Below, piece after piece: positions 1 through 8,402 of a stretch of 64,000 nt of DNA. The stretch is from an uncultured Desulfuromonas sp. (lineage in GTDB: Bacteria; Desulfobacterota; Desulfuromonadia; Desulfuromonadales; Desulfuromonadaceae). The DNA is taken from assembly GCF_963678835.1 (NCBI RefSeq), contig NZ_OY787469.1, positions 1,240,001-1,304,000 of the forward strand, given 5' to 3'. Each line of letters opens with the position of its first letter. Positions within the stretch are counted from its first letter, which is position 1. The position numbers and the translations under genes were made by a program. The notes below the pieces were generated by a model that had not been told where the DNA came from, searched no databases, and worked only from the letters and a program-made list of their open reading frames with translations.

Positions 1-123
1 CCACGTGGAAAAGCCCTCTTTCCAGGCAAAGCCGTTGGGATTGTGGCGTGCCTTCTGTTGGGCTTCCGCCTCGTCAAAAGGACCGTGTTGTTCACCGTTA
101 TAACTTAAATACCAGTGGGCCAT
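1..123 (-). CDS. GYF_2 (DUF4339)-type domain protein, C-terminus outside window
   Basis: The reverse strand reads ATG at 123 and stays open to the window edge for 41 codons. It begins MAHWYLSYNGEQHGPF and continues with DEAEAQQKARHNPNG and a W-K-E-G-F-S-T-W stretch. This W-Y...G-x-Q-x-G-P-F pattern is the signature of the GYF_2 domain, a small fold usually at the N-terminus of bacterial membrane or scaffold proteins. A strong Shine-Dalgarno (AGGAGG) lies 6 bases before the ATG. The rest of the protein is outside the window, so its role is unknown. Confidence 0.7.
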   Translation of the reverse strand, partial: MAHWYLSYNGEQHGPFDEAEAQQKARHNPNGFAWKEGFSTW

Positions 124-194
124 GGTTGCCTCCTGTCGCATCAAAATAAGGGATTGTCGGGAATATTTTGTTGGTGCTCAGTGATTTGATAAAG

Positions 195-220
195 AAAACG
201 CCCCGGAGTCGGGGCGTTTT
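195..220. terminator. Rho-independent terminator between two minus-strand genes
   Basis: The sequence AAAACGCCCC-GGAGTC-GGGGCGTTTT forms a perfect GC-rich hairpin with A and T tracts on either side. It lies just after the stop of the TPR protein gene (minus strand) and can work in both directions. Confidence 0.8.
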
Positions 221-234
221 CGTGCTGGGCATGT

Positions 235-888
235 TTAATGTTTTTCCATCTCTTTTTGCCCTGCTTCGATGTAGGGCTTCGGGTTGATCTCCAACATCGT
301 CAGGGACCGTTCGGCGTTGCCGTTTTTCGGATTGCGCAGCAGCGACTGGGCAAAAGCGGCCACCGCTTCATCGGTTTTACCGGCATATTTCAGGGCAACG
401 CCCAAGTTGGCGTAACTTTCTGAAATGGCCTTGGAGTAACGTTCGTAATCATTGGGATTGTGTTTATACCAGCGTTCGTAAAAGTCGATGGCCTCTTGTA
501 ACGCTTGCGTTGCGGTTTGCAGCTCTTGTGGATCAATGTTGGCCATGTCGATCTGAGTGCGTTCCGTGTCCAGCTCTTTGCCATACAGCGCCCAGCTGAG
601 GTGGATAACACCGATATCGTTCATGACAAAACCGTAGTTGATGTAAATATCTTCGCCTTTGTTCGCACCGACATTGGCGTGCTCCATCTCACGGCGAGCT
701 GCCTCATAGTATTCAAGGGCTTCTTTGGGTTTTTTCTCCTTGAGCAGGTTCTGGGCGCTGATCGCGGTCAGGTGAGCATTTTCGTATTTCGGGTCGACTT
801 TCTGATGCTCGGGTCCGTATTCGCAGTTGCGCAATTGCAAAATGAGAGAAATTATAATGACAAGAACAAAAATTGGTTTTAAATTCAT
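235..888 (-). CDS. Exported TPR-repeat protein
   Basis: The 217-aa product starts with a hydrophobic export segment (residues 1-20, MNLKPIFVLVIIISLILQL) followed by Cys22, which could be lipidated although the lipobox is poor. Residues 35-75 and about 120-200 contain helical TPR-like repeats; the clearest is the stretch with A-N-L-G-V-A-L-K-Y-A-G-K-x-x-E-A-V-A-A-F. TPR proteins act as scaffolds for protein contacts, here probably in the periplasm or on a membrane. A good Shine-Dalgarno (AGAGGAG) precedes the ATG at 888, and a perfect terminator follows the gene. The partner and process are unknown. Confidence 0.75.
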   Translation of the reverse strand: MNLKPIFVLVIIISLILQLRNCEYGPEHQKVDPKYENAHLTAISAQNLLKEKKPKEALEYYEAARREMEHANVGANKGEDIYINYGFVMNDIGVIHLSWALYGKELDTERTQIDMANIDPQELQTATQALQEAIDFYERWYKHNPNDYERYSKAISESYANLGVALKYAGKTDEAVAAFAQSLLRNPKNGNAERSLTMLEINPKPYIEAGQKEMEKH

Positions 889-1053
889 GGTCGTACGGCT
901 CCTCTGAGTTATAATAGTGCCAAGTATAGTTGTTCAGAAAGAGAAACACTAGTTTATTTTGGATTTGTTCCTGCTCTGATTTGTGGAGGGCCTGCTGTTA
1001 TTTCATAGGGTTGCCTGTGGATGGCGGTGGAGAGGTTTGGGGGCTGAACAGCC

Positions 1054-1761
1054 ATGGTGTGGCGAACATTGCTTAAAAACATCACCCCGCGCAAAAAAGA
1101 ATCTTCACTGGATTCAGTGGGAGACTATGTCGCGGTTTTGTGTGAATCCATCCGTTCCAACGCCGGGCTTAAACGCGATTTGCGTGACGCTGCGTTCTGC
1201 ATTGTTGATCTGGAAACCACCGGGCTTGATCTGACCACGGACACCATCATCAATGCGGCCGCTGTCAAAATTAAAAAAGGCCGTATCACCAAAATCTACG
1301 AAACCTACGTCAAACCGCCGACACCCATTCCACCGGAGTCGATTCAATTTCACGGAATTACCGACGAAATGCTGGTGGATAAACCGGGCATCGGCGAAGT
1401 TCTTCCCGAGTTTATGACCTTTATCGGTGACAGCATGATCACCGGCCATCACATCAATTTTGACTTGAAAATGCTCGACCGCCACCTGCGGGAAAGCTAC
1501 GATTGCAACCTTGAAGGGGCGCCGTGGCTGGATACCATGTTACTGCACAAACTGGTAATGGAAAACAACACCAGCACCCAGCTCGATGATCTGCTTAATG
1601 TGTATTGTATTGATTGCGAACAGCGCCACCGGGCGTTGGGAGACTCGATTGCCACGGCAAAAGTGTTTCTGCGCATTCTTCACGAACTGTCCAACTCGTA
1701 TCAGACACTCAATGATCTGTTCCGGGCGCAACAGGACATGTCACGGAAGGAAAATATGTAA
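1054..1761 (+). CDS. DnaQ-like 3'-5' exonuclease (DEDDh family)
   Basis: The 235-aa protein has the exonuclease motifs of the DEDDh family: Exo I FCIVDLETTG (Asp52, Glu54), Exo II GHHINFD around residue 133, and Exo III HRALGD (His192, Asp197), where the H-x4-D spacing is canonical. It resembles the proofreading epsilon subunit and PolC-type exonuclease domain but has no polymerase part. The first ~45 residues are an extra N-terminal segment. Its stop codon overlaps the start of the next gene (TAATG), so it is co-translated with the ACS-like protein. In several Proteobacteria an exonuclease of this type is found with DUF294 and acetate-uptake genes; a DUF294 gene lies 5 kb downstream here. 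The physiological substrate is not evident. Confidence 0.85.
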   Translation: MVWRTLLKNITPRKKESSLDSVGDYVAVLCESIRSNAGLKRDLRDAAFCIVDLETTGLDLTTDTIINAAAVKIKKGRITKIYETYVKPPTPIPPESIQFHGITDEMLVDKPGIGEVLPEFMTFIGDSMITGHHINFDLKMLDRHLRESYDCNLEGAPWLDTMLLHKLVMENNTSTQLDDLLNVYCIDCEQRHRALGDSIATAKVFLRILHELSNSYQTLNDLFRAQQDMSRKENM

Positions 1762-3626
1762 TGGTTCATCCCAAGCTGAATTATGAACGGAGAAAGATTT
1801 CCGCCCAACAATATGAAGAGTATAAAGGGCAGTCGGCGTCGACATTGTTCGATACGTTGGCACAACAGTATATCGAGTGGCATGAGCCGTACCGCAAGGT
1901 TCTCGACAATATGGCCCCGCCTTTTTATCGCTGGTACACCGGCGGTAAACTTAACGTGTTTCACAATATTCTCGGCAGACATCTCGAAACCGAGCGGCGC
2001 AATAAAGCGGCGTTGATCTGGCGTGGTGCCAATTTTGAGGAACGCACCTACACCTATCAGACCCTGGCCTATGAGGTGCTGGCGATGATCAATGGTCTGG
2101 TGCATCTCGGTGTGAAAAAAGGTGACCGGGTGTTGCTGTTCATGCCGGATATCCCGGAAACCGTCATCGCCATGATCGCCTGTGCCAGTATCGGTGCGAT
2201 CCACGTCGCCTACCACATGGCCTATTCGGCCGAAGCGCTGGTCCAGCGCCTCAACCATTGCCAGGCTAAATTTATCATCACCTGTGACGGCGCCCATCAG
2301 CGCACCCGTTCCCTTAAAGGCGTGGTCAACGAAGCTCTGGAACGGCTTGATTATGAAATTAATCACTGCATTGTCGTCAACCATACGCACAAGCAGGTAT
2401 TGATGCGGCCGCAGCGCGACATCTGGTATCATGACCTGATCACCGATCCGGAGTTCTCCCGTGGGGCCACCGTTGATCTGGTGCGCCATGCCGACGAGCC
2501 GCTGTTCATGATTTACACCTCCACCAAGTCCAAGAAGCCGCGTGCCGCCGTGCACAGTCTCGCCGGTTATCTGGTGTGGGCGCAGTTCACCACCGAGTTG
2601 CTGTTCGATCTCGATGATATGGATATTTTCTGGAATACCGCCGATCTGGTGTGGGTCAATGGTCATACCTACAGTGTCTATGGTCCGCTGGCTCTGGGGA
2701 CGACAATGTTCCTTTACGAGGGGACCATCTCCTACGAAAACACCCAGTTCTTTTTCGATTATCTCGACAAGTTCCACGTCACCGTGCTCTACACGACGCC
2801 AACCATTTTGCGCAGTGTCATGCGTGCTAAAAGCACCAAACGCTATCTCAACCGTTCCAGCAATTCACTGCGTCTGATCGGCTGTGGTGGCGAGAAAATC
2901 AGCGAAGACCTTTACGACTGGACCCAGTTTGAACTGACCAACAACCGCAATCTGCCCATCACCCAGATCTGGGGACAGACCGAAACCGGTGGCTGCCTGA
3001 TTGCCGGGGTGCCGGGCGTGCATGGCTTTGAAGACGATACCATGATGGCACCGCTGCCCGGCGTTGAAGCCCGCCTTGTCGATGCCCAAGGGCATGTGCT
3101 CGACCAGCCGGGTGAGCCGGGACGACTGGTGCTGGCAACACCGTTGCCGTCCATGCTGCAGGACCTTTACAAAGATGAAGTTGGCTACCAGCAAACGTTC
3201 TGGAAAAAATATCCCGAACGCACCTATTTCAGTACCGGGGATGGGGCGATTTATGACGACAAGGGCAATCTCAACCTGACTGGTCGCCTCGATGATATTC
3301 TCAGTACCGGGGCCGGGCGACGCAGCCTCGACGAAATTGAGGAAACCGTGCTGACCATGAAGCGGGTGCGCGAGTGTGCGGCCATCGTCATCGATCATCC
3401 CTCGCAAGGCTATATCCTTGTTACCTATTGCGTGCTCAAGGATTTCCGCGACGAAAGTTATCGCGAAAAAACTCTGCGCGAGGTCCGCGAGCACATTATT
3501 GAAGAGATCGGTGAGTTGAATTTGCCGGATAAAATTCGTTTTACCAAGTATCTGCCCAAGACCCCGGATAATCGGGTCAACCGCGATCTGCTCAAAGAGA
3601 TCGCCTTGCAGATGGAAGGCATTTGA
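1761..3626 (+). CDS. Acetyl-CoA synthetase-like protein with degenerate active site
   Basis: The 621-aa protein has the whole length and order of an acetyl/propionyl-CoA synthetase (ANL superfamily): an N-terminal ACAS_N segment with WYTGGKLNVFHN, the core motif WGQTETGG (about residue 405), the hinge TGRLDDIL, and a C-terminal domain. Two critical motifs are altered. The phosphate-binding loop, normally YTSGTTGKPKG, reads YTSTKSKKPRA (residues 252-262) and has lost all its glycines. The catalytic lysine position in the usual K-T-x-S-G-K motif is Arg605 in KTPDNRVNR. Known family chemistry would therefore be impaired, and the protein may bind ligands or regulate rather than form acyl-AMP. It overlaps the exonuclease stop by one base. 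Alternative: a ligase with a divergent substrate. Confidence 0.8.
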   Translation: MVHPKLNYERRKISAQQYEEYKGQSASTLFDTLAQQYIEWHEPYRKVLDNMAPPFYRWYTGGKLNVFHNILGRHLETERRNKAALIWRGANFEERTYTYQTLAYEVLAMINGLVHLGVKKGDRVLLFMPDIPETVIAMIACASIGAIHVAYHMAYSAEALVQRLNHCQAKFIITCDGAHQRTRSLKGVVNEALERLDYEINHCIVVNHTHKQVLMRPQRDIWYHDLITDPEFSRGATVDLVRHADEPLFMIYTSTKSKKPRAAVHSLAGYLVWAQFTTELLFDLDDMDIFWNTADLVWVNGHTYSVYGPLALGTTMFLYEGTISYENTQFFFDYLDKFHVTVLYTTPTILRSVMRAKSTKRYLNRSSNSLRLIGCGGEKISEDLYDWTQFELTNNRNLPITQIWGQTETGGCLIAGVPGVHGFEDDTMMAPLPGVEARLVDAQGHVLDQPGEPGRLVLATPLPSMLQDLYKDEVGYQQTFWKKYPERTYFSTGDGAIYDDKGNLNLTGRLDDILSTGAGRRSLDEIEETVLTMKRVRECAAIVIDHPSQGYILVTYCVLKDFRDESYREKTLREVREHIIEEIGELNLPDKIRFTKYLPKTPDNRVNRDLLKEIALQMEGI

Positions 3627-3658
3627 TGTCCTTGTAACCTCGCACCCATGGGAGAACA

Positions 3659-5101
3659 ATGGCGTTCTTTTTTCCCGATGAAGCGCAGCAACCTTATTAC
3701 CGTCAGCTTTATGGACGGCTGTCCGCCGTCGAGCGTGGCATGGTGCTGCGTGAGTTTATCGGGGTTACATATCGGCGACGTTTTCACTTTTTTCGCCGAA
3801 ACCGCTATGCCCATCCGCAACAAGCCTTCAAGCGCAACCTCAACGAAGCGGCTCGTCGTCAGCACCGTCGTTTTTGTATCTCGCGGCGGATCTGGCACAA
3901 AAAACAGATGGTCCGCGCTTACCTGCCGTTGATTTTTCGTCACTACATTCTCGGTTTTCTCGTCCAGCGTCTGCGCAAACAGTATGGCGACCAACTGGCA
4001 GCAGAGCCGGAGTGTTATCCCGATGCTCCACTGGTGTTGGCCGCCCTCGAATGGTTGGTGGAGCATGAGTCTCTGGTTGATGCCCTGGTGGCAGAACAGG
4101 TCGATCAGGTGGTGGAGGAGGGCAGTCGCCATCTTTATCTCTATTGCCTGCGTGCCTATGTGGTCGTGCGCTCCTGGGTCAAGGACGAGCAGCTTGGCGA
4201 AGCTGTTGAACGAACGTTGGCCTGTTGCTGCGGCGGCAGTGTCGCTCTGGGCGCTGAGCTCGAATTCAGCAACCTCGGCCACCGCGCCTCATTTGAGCAC
4301 TCCTTTGGCCGTCATCATCAGGATCAACAGTTCCACAACTTTATCCACTTCCATCAGTTTTTTCTTGAAGATGTCACCTGGCGGCTTGGCGGTTATCTTG
4401 ATCATCATGTCCGACTGCGGCGCTATTTGCCGGTGCCGTGGATCGGTGGTTTTTTTGAATACAACCTGGTGCGCATGGATTACCCGCGCAACTTTTCCAT
4501 GCCGCTGACTCGTGATGCCGGCTTCCTCGCCTGCTATATCCAGCAGGTGATGGCGTTCAATCATCGGGTTGCACCGCACAGCCTCCACCTCAATGTTGAG
4601 TGCGCTTCAGCTGAGGACTTGCACGTGCCCGAGTTCGGCGATTATCTGTGCCTGCTGCTGCTCGGTGGCGATCTGGTGGTGACGGAAAGCGGCCAGGTGC
4701 AGGAGCGGCGCTTTGCCCGCAATGAGCTGATCAAAATGATCCAGCAGCGTGATCATTTGTCGTTGTTTGATGACCAGCACCATCGGGTCAGTGAATTTGC
4801 TTTTTTGCGCCTGAAGCGTGATCGCTCACACGAGGATTGGCTGATGTTGATTCTGGTTCTGGCCGGATTTAACCGCGTCAGTGATCTAAAGCGTTACTGC
4901 CTTGAAGCACAAGGCGAGTTGCTGCATTGGGCGCATCAACCGCTGCCGGTAGAGGTGGAGCAGATTGAATCTTTTCTTGGCAAGGTGGAGGCTGGTTTGC
5001 GGGCCGATGAGGCGCTTTCAGATGGCTTGGTGACACGGCAGATGGAGCGAGTGCGTGGGTGTTTGGAGCGGAAGAATCAGTGGTTACGGGACAAGTGTTG
5101 A
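3659..5101 (+). CDS. Unrecognised 480-aa protein, possibly glutamate-cysteine-ligase/amidoligase-like
   Basis: I do not recognise this family with confidence. The gene follows the ACS-like gene by 32 bases and has GGGAG ahead of ATG 3659, so it probably belongs to the same operon. The N-terminal ~100 residues are very basic (many Arg and His, e.g. VTYRRRFHFFRRNRYAH). The middle contains LGAELEF (about residue 200), which recalls the G-x-E-x-E-F strand of carboxylate-amine ligases and amidoligases, and later HSLHLNVE (about residue 305), which could be the metal-binding strand of that fold. No signal peptide or membrane segment is seen. The ligase-like reading is inference only. Confidence 0.7.
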   Translation: MAFFFPDEAQQPYYRQLYGRLSAVERGMVLREFIGVTYRRRFHFFRRNRYAHPQQAFKRNLNEAARRQHRRFCISRRIWHKKQMVRAYLPLIFRHYILGFLVQRLRKQYGDQLAAEPECYPDAPLVLAALEWLVEHESLVDALVAEQVDQVVEEGSRHLYLYCLRAYVVVRSWVKDEQLGEAVERTLACCCGGSVALGAELEFSNLGHRASFEHSFGRHHQDQQFHNFIHFHQFFLEDVTWRLGGYLDHHVRLRRYLPVPWIGGFFEYNLVRMDYPRNFSMPLTRDAGFLACYIQQVMAFNHRVAPHSLHLNVECASAEDLHVPEFGDYLCLLLLGGDLVVTESGQVQERRFARNELIKMIQQRDHLSLFDDQHHRVSEFAFLRLKRDRSHEDWLMLILVLAGFNRVSDLKRYCLEAQGELLHWAHQPLPVEVEQIESFLGKVEAGLRADEALSDGLVTRQMERVRGCLERKNQWLRDKC

Positions 5102-5177
5102 GGGTGCGTAGTTCGTAGTGCTGGTCGGCTTGCTCGACTGAACGGGAGGGCAGGGTGCTCAATAACACTCTTCAGCA

Positions 5178-5204
5178 GGGTGGGCACCGTCCCACCCGTT
5201 TTAT
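5178..5204 (+). terminator. Probable terminator after the exonuclease-ACS-like-480-aa unit
   Basis: GGGTGGG pairs with CCCACCC across a 6-base loop, followed directly by GTTTTAT. It lies 77 bases after the stop at 5101. An alternative pairing (GGCACCG with CGGTGCC, 5183-5211) overlaps it. Confidence 0.5.
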
Positions 5205-5213
5205 CGGTGCCAT

Positions 5214-5444
5214 GGAAGAAATAAAACAAGACGGAAATCGCATTTTCGGCTTGCGTTATTGGGAAACACAGGATGTGTTTAACCACTATTCTCATTGATG
5301 CGGCAAGCCGAATCCGTAACGCAGACGGGAAATAGATTCATTGTCGGTTAATTTAGGTTCAGGAGAAGTTAAGCTGGTTTGAGCGGCAAGTCAAAAGGAT
5401 GTCGGCTGCCGGGACGAAACCCGGCGACCTTGACCTTGCTTAAA
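5214..5444. repeat. Dispersed intergenic repeats (two kinds)
   Basis: The gap 5102-5455 has no convincing gene. From 5214 it contains a stretch with AAGACGGAAAtcgcaTTTTCGGCTTGCGT that recurs at 34440-34485 and, inverted, at 27758-27800. From about 5382 it contains GGCAAGTCAAAAGGA...GACGAAACCCGGCGACCTTGAC, which recurs with few changes at 6765-6825. These look like parts of repeat families spread through the intergenic regions of this genome. Confidence 0.6.
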
Positions 5445-5455
5445 AAAGTAGAGAT

Positions 5456-5635
5456 TTACTCTTCCACAACTTCCCGGGTAAACAAAACAAACGCCATCCC
5501 CGGCCGCTTGCTCCCCTCATACATGGCAAACTGAATCCGCTCAAATTCCCATCCCTGGCTGACCCATTCATTGATGGTGCGTTCCAGGGTTTCATCGGTT
5601 ACAATAGAGGTCTCTGCAACCTTGTATTCAACCAT
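5456..5635 (-). CDS. DUF4177-like small protein
   Basis: A 59-aa protein beginning MVEYKVAETSIVTDETLE. The pattern of an N-terminal strand with YKV, then a helix with L-E-x-x-I-N-E-W-x-x-Q-G-W-E-F-E and a last strand with A-F-V-L-F matches the DUF4177 fold, a short domain of unknown function. The start at 5635 is preceded by AAAGGA; an upstream in-frame ATG at 5680 has no such site and would overlap the divergent gene. It is divergent from the 89-aa gene at 5673, with only 37 bases between the two start codons. Confidence 0.75.
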   Translation of the reverse strand: MVEYKVAETSIVTDETLERTINEWVSQGWEFERIQFAMYEGSKRPGMAFVLFTREVVEE

Positions 5636-5672
5636 GTGATGTCCTTTCTTGTTTCTATGATGAGGTAAAATT

Positions 5673-5942
5673 ATGGCCATTGCCGGTAGTCCGAAAAAAC
5701 TTGCCCAAGATCTTGCCGAAGGCTACATGAGTATGACACCGCCCATGTTGCGCCAATATACCGCGACAGATATGAAAACCATCCTCAATAATATTGCCAT
5801 TGTCCTGCGTGACTTGCGTCAACAGACCATTCCTGCTGAGGATGTTATGGCCATCAAGCAGCGTAATACCAAGATGTCGCGTTTGAATCAGGCGTCGGTG
5901 GTGATTCGCAGTTTTTGTAAGAAGCGGCGGATTCCTGTTTAG
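5673..5942 (+). CDS. Small protein of unknown function
   Basis: An 89-aa, basic, probably helical and cytoplasmic protein (MAIAGSPKKLAQDLAEGYMS... ending KKRRIPV). It has a GAGGT ribosome binding site before ATG 5673. I do not recognise the family. It shares a very short divergent promoter region with the DUF4177 gene, so the two may be regulated together. Confidence 0.6.
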   Translation: MAIAGSPKKLAQDLAEGYMSMTPPMLRQYTATDMKTILNNIAIVLRDLRQQTIPAEDVMAIKQRNTKMSRLNQASVVIRSFCKKRRIPV

Positions 5943-5950
5943 TACAATGT

Positions 5951-6000
5951 AGCAAAACCGGGACTGTCCCCGCACGGGGGCTGTCCCAGGCTTTTGCGGC
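5951..6000. repeat. Partial copy of the GGGACTGTCCC palindromic repeat
   Basis: AAAACCGGGACTGTCCCCGCACGGGGGCTGTCCCAGGCTTTTGCGG is a short inverted-orientation version of the ~122-bp palindrome found after the adhesin genes (for example 37497-37618). It starts 8 bases after the stop of the 89-aa gene and may act as its terminator. Confidence 0.65.
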
Positions 6001-6094
6001 GCGAACCTCCATCGTATCTTGGTCCGTAAACTCTTTGGTTACAAAGGTCTTTAACGCTTCAACTGCTTGCTTTCTTAAGCGACATCCGTTTGTG

Positions 6095-6500
6095 CAGCTT
6101 GGTGCCCACGTAACGTGGGCTTCCGCGCCCACACCTCGGGTCCCTTTTGCGTCGACAAAAGGGACGCAAAATCGACTCCCAAGGGGCTGTCATCAATCAG
6201 AATTCACGGAGTTGTTGCAGATCTTTTTCACGTCAGACTGCGTTATCCCTCGTCGCTATAGAACCACTATCGCTCCTCAGTCTGCCTTGCTGACGCAAAA
6301 AATCTCAAGCAACACCACTCGTTCACCTGATTAATAACAACCCCAGTGCGCCCTCCGGGTTCCCTCTCTCCATTCACTTACAGCGCGATGATTGTCGGCA
6401 AAAACTCGGCCTGTTTGCAACAGTCCTCAAACAGTTTGCCGACAATCATCGCGCTGACGTTCATTGCGTTCGGCGCTGCTGAACGGGAGGGCTTGGCTGC
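6095..6500. repeat. Intergenic repeat, second copy at 10424-10645
   Basis: The gap 5943-6848 has no convincing gene. Within it GTGGGCTTCCGCGCCC, CCCTTTTGCGTCGACAAAAG, TCGGCAAAAACTCGGCCTGT and GACGTTCATTGCGTTCGG recur in the same order at 10424-10645. This copy is longer because about 190 bases are inserted after AATCGACTC. An inner inverted repeat of about 20 bases (CGATGATTGTCGGCAAA with TTTGCCGACAATCATCG, about 6387-6452) could form a large hairpin. Confidence 0.65.
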
Positions 6501-6764
6501 TGTGCGAACATGTTTCCATTTGCGGGCTGTTCAATTTTAGTAGCCGTGGGGCGGGCAACGCCCGCTCCCTCTTTGCTGAGGTGCCAGCACAACTTCGTTG
6601 AGCAGAGCAATGACGGTTATCACCGTCAATGCCATAGCTGATGATGCGCACGATTCGTTGACCTCAAGGGCGACGAGCCGAATCCGTGAAGCATTCCGGA
6701 AAGCGATTCATCCTATCTAAGTCAAGAAATCGTTGTGAATCCCAGCCGGTTTTTGCTTCCTTTT

Positions 6765-6825
6765 GGGCGGCAAGCCAAAAGGAAGTCGCCTGCCGGGGCG
6801 AAACCCGGCGACCTTGACTTTAAGA
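6765..6825. repeat. Second copy of the CGAAACCCGGCGACCTTGAC repeat
   Basis: The block GGGCGGCAAGCCAAAAGGAAGTCGCC...CGAAACCCGGCGACCTTGAC matches 5382-5444 closely. It ends shortly before the 3' end of asnS. Confidence 0.65.
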
Positions 6826-6848
6826 TTTTATCCGTCAAAAAAACGTCC

Positions 6849-8222
6849 CTAAAACTCCGCATGACCCGGCGTACGCGGAAACGGAATCACATCACGGATA
6901 TTCTCCATACCGCTCAAATACATAATCAGCCGCTCAAATCCAAGACCAAACCCGGCATGCGGACAACTCCCCCAGCGGCGAATGTCGAGATACCAGTCGA
7001 GGCTTTCCGGTGCCATGTCCAGCTCTTCCATCCGGGCGGTCAGCACGTCGAGCCGTTCTTCACGTTGGCTGCCGCCGATGATTTCACCGACGCGCGGCAC
7101 CAGCAGATCCATGGCTGCCACGGTTTTGCCGTCCTCGTTGGCGCGCATGTAAAACGCCTTGATCTCCTTGGGGTAGTCGGTGACAAACAACGGGCCGTTA
7201 ACCACCTGTTCACACAGGTAACGCTCATGCTCCGATTGCAGATCCAATCCCCATTCCACCGGGAATTCAAAGTTTTGACCACTGTTTTTCAGCTGCTCAA
7301 TCGCTTCGGTATAGGTCATGGTGCTGAAAGTCGCATCGGCCAGGGCGGTCAGCTTGTCGAGCAAACCTTTTTCAATGCGATCATTGAAAAATTGCAGATC
7401 TTCTGCGCAGTGTTCCAGAGCGTATTTGACCAGATAACGTAAAAAGTCTTCCGCCAATTGACAGTCGTCGGCCAGGTTAGCAAAGGCGATCTCCGGTTCA
7501 ATCATCCAGAACTCCGACGCGTGGCGGCTGGTGTTGGAGTTCTCAGCGCGGAAGGTCGGGCCAAAGGTGTAAATGTCGCTGAACGCCGTGGCAAACAGTT
7601 CGCCCTGCAACTGGCCGCTGACGGTCAGGCCGGTGCGTGCGCCGAAGAAATCCTTCTGCCAGTCGATGCTTCCGTTGTTTTTCGGTGGGTTTGCCGGATC
7701 AAGGGTGGTCACACGAAACAGCTCTCCGGCACCTTCGCAATCGCTGGCCGTAATGATCGGCGTGTGCACGTAGAGAAAGTCGCGCTGCTGGAAAAACTGA
7801 TGCACCGCGTAAGAGAGCGCATTGCGCAGCCGAAACACCGCGCCAAAGGTATTGGAGCGCGGCCGAAGATGGGCGATACTGCGCAGGTATTCAAACGTAT
7901 GGCGTTTTTTCTGCAGCGGATAGCTCGGGTCGGCGTTGCCGATGACGTTCAGTTTGCTGACGTGTAGTTCCCAGCGTTGCCCTTTGGCTGGTGAATCAAC
8001 CAGGTTGCCGCTGGCCTTGATGCAGGCGCCGGTGCCGATGTGGGCCAGCTCGGCAAAGTTATCCACGGCGCGATCCGCCACCAGTTGCAGCGAGGCAAAG
8101 CACGAGCCGTCATTCAGCTCAATAAAACACACCTCTTTGCCGGCACGCAGGGTGCGCACCCAGCCTCGCACTTCAACGTTTTGCTGTGGTGCTTCGGCTG
8201 CGAGCAGTTTTTTTAATCGCAT
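6849..8222 (-). CDS. asnS: Asparaginyl-tRNA synthetase
   Basis: The 457-aa protein charges tRNA-Asn with asparagine. The N-terminal OB-fold anticodon-binding domain (about residues 1-110) contains VRGWVRTLR and [15 protein letters not shown]. The class II catalytic core follows, with motif 2 around [25 protein letters not shown] and motif 3 GFGLGFERL near the C-terminus. The ending [18 protein letters not shown] is typical of AsnRS rather than AspRS. The length is normal for the family. I chose ATG 8222 because GGAGA precedes it at a proper distance and MRLKKLLA is the usual start; the longer open frame to 8279 adds 19 residues without a ribosome site. Confidence 0.95.
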   Translation of the reverse strand: MRLKKLLAAEAPQQNVEVRGWVRTLRAGKEVCFIELNDGSCFASLQLVADRAVDNFAELAHIGTGACIKASGNLVDSPAKGQRWELHVSKLNVIGNADPSYPLQKKRHTFEYLRSIAHLRPRSNTFGAVFRLRNALSYAVHQFFQQRDFLYVHTPIITASDCEGAGELFRVTTLDPANPPKNNGSIDWQKDFFGARTGLTVSGQLQGELFATAFSDIYTFGPTFRAENSNTSRHASEFWMIEPEIAFANLADDCQLAEDFLRYLVKYALEHCAEDLQFFNDRIEKGLLDKLTALADATFSTMTYTEAIEQLKNSGQNFEFPVEWGLDLQSEHERYLCEQVVNGPLFVTDYPKEIKAFYMRANEDGKTVAAMDLLVPRVGEIIGGSQREERLDVLTARMEELDMAPESLDWYLDIRRWGSCPHAGFGLGFERLIMYLSGMENIRDVIPFPRTPGHAEF

Positions 8223-8402
8223 GATAATTCTCCATGGTCGAATGATATCATTATAGAACTGTGTCTCATCTTTTGACATGTTGGCTAACCGATTGATGCC
8301 AAAGATTTTTTATGGCTTTTATCCTTAAAAGAGTTTTGCCTTTTAAGATCACAATGATAAACTGTTTGAACTTTCCCAGACATCTGACCGCCGGAGGCAT
8401 TT

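Noticed and set aside
983-1234. Plus-strand frame overlapping the exonuclease start
   Set aside because: Different frame from the DEDDh exonuclease, Trp- and Arg-rich, no motif.
1701-3659. Long minus-strand frames opposite the ACS-like gene
   Set aside because: The plus strand has clear family motifs over the same range; the antisense products match nothing.
5205-5340. Possible small RNA or tRNA in the gap after the 480-aa gene
   Set aside because: No cloverleaf; the sequence is shared with other intergenic repeats.
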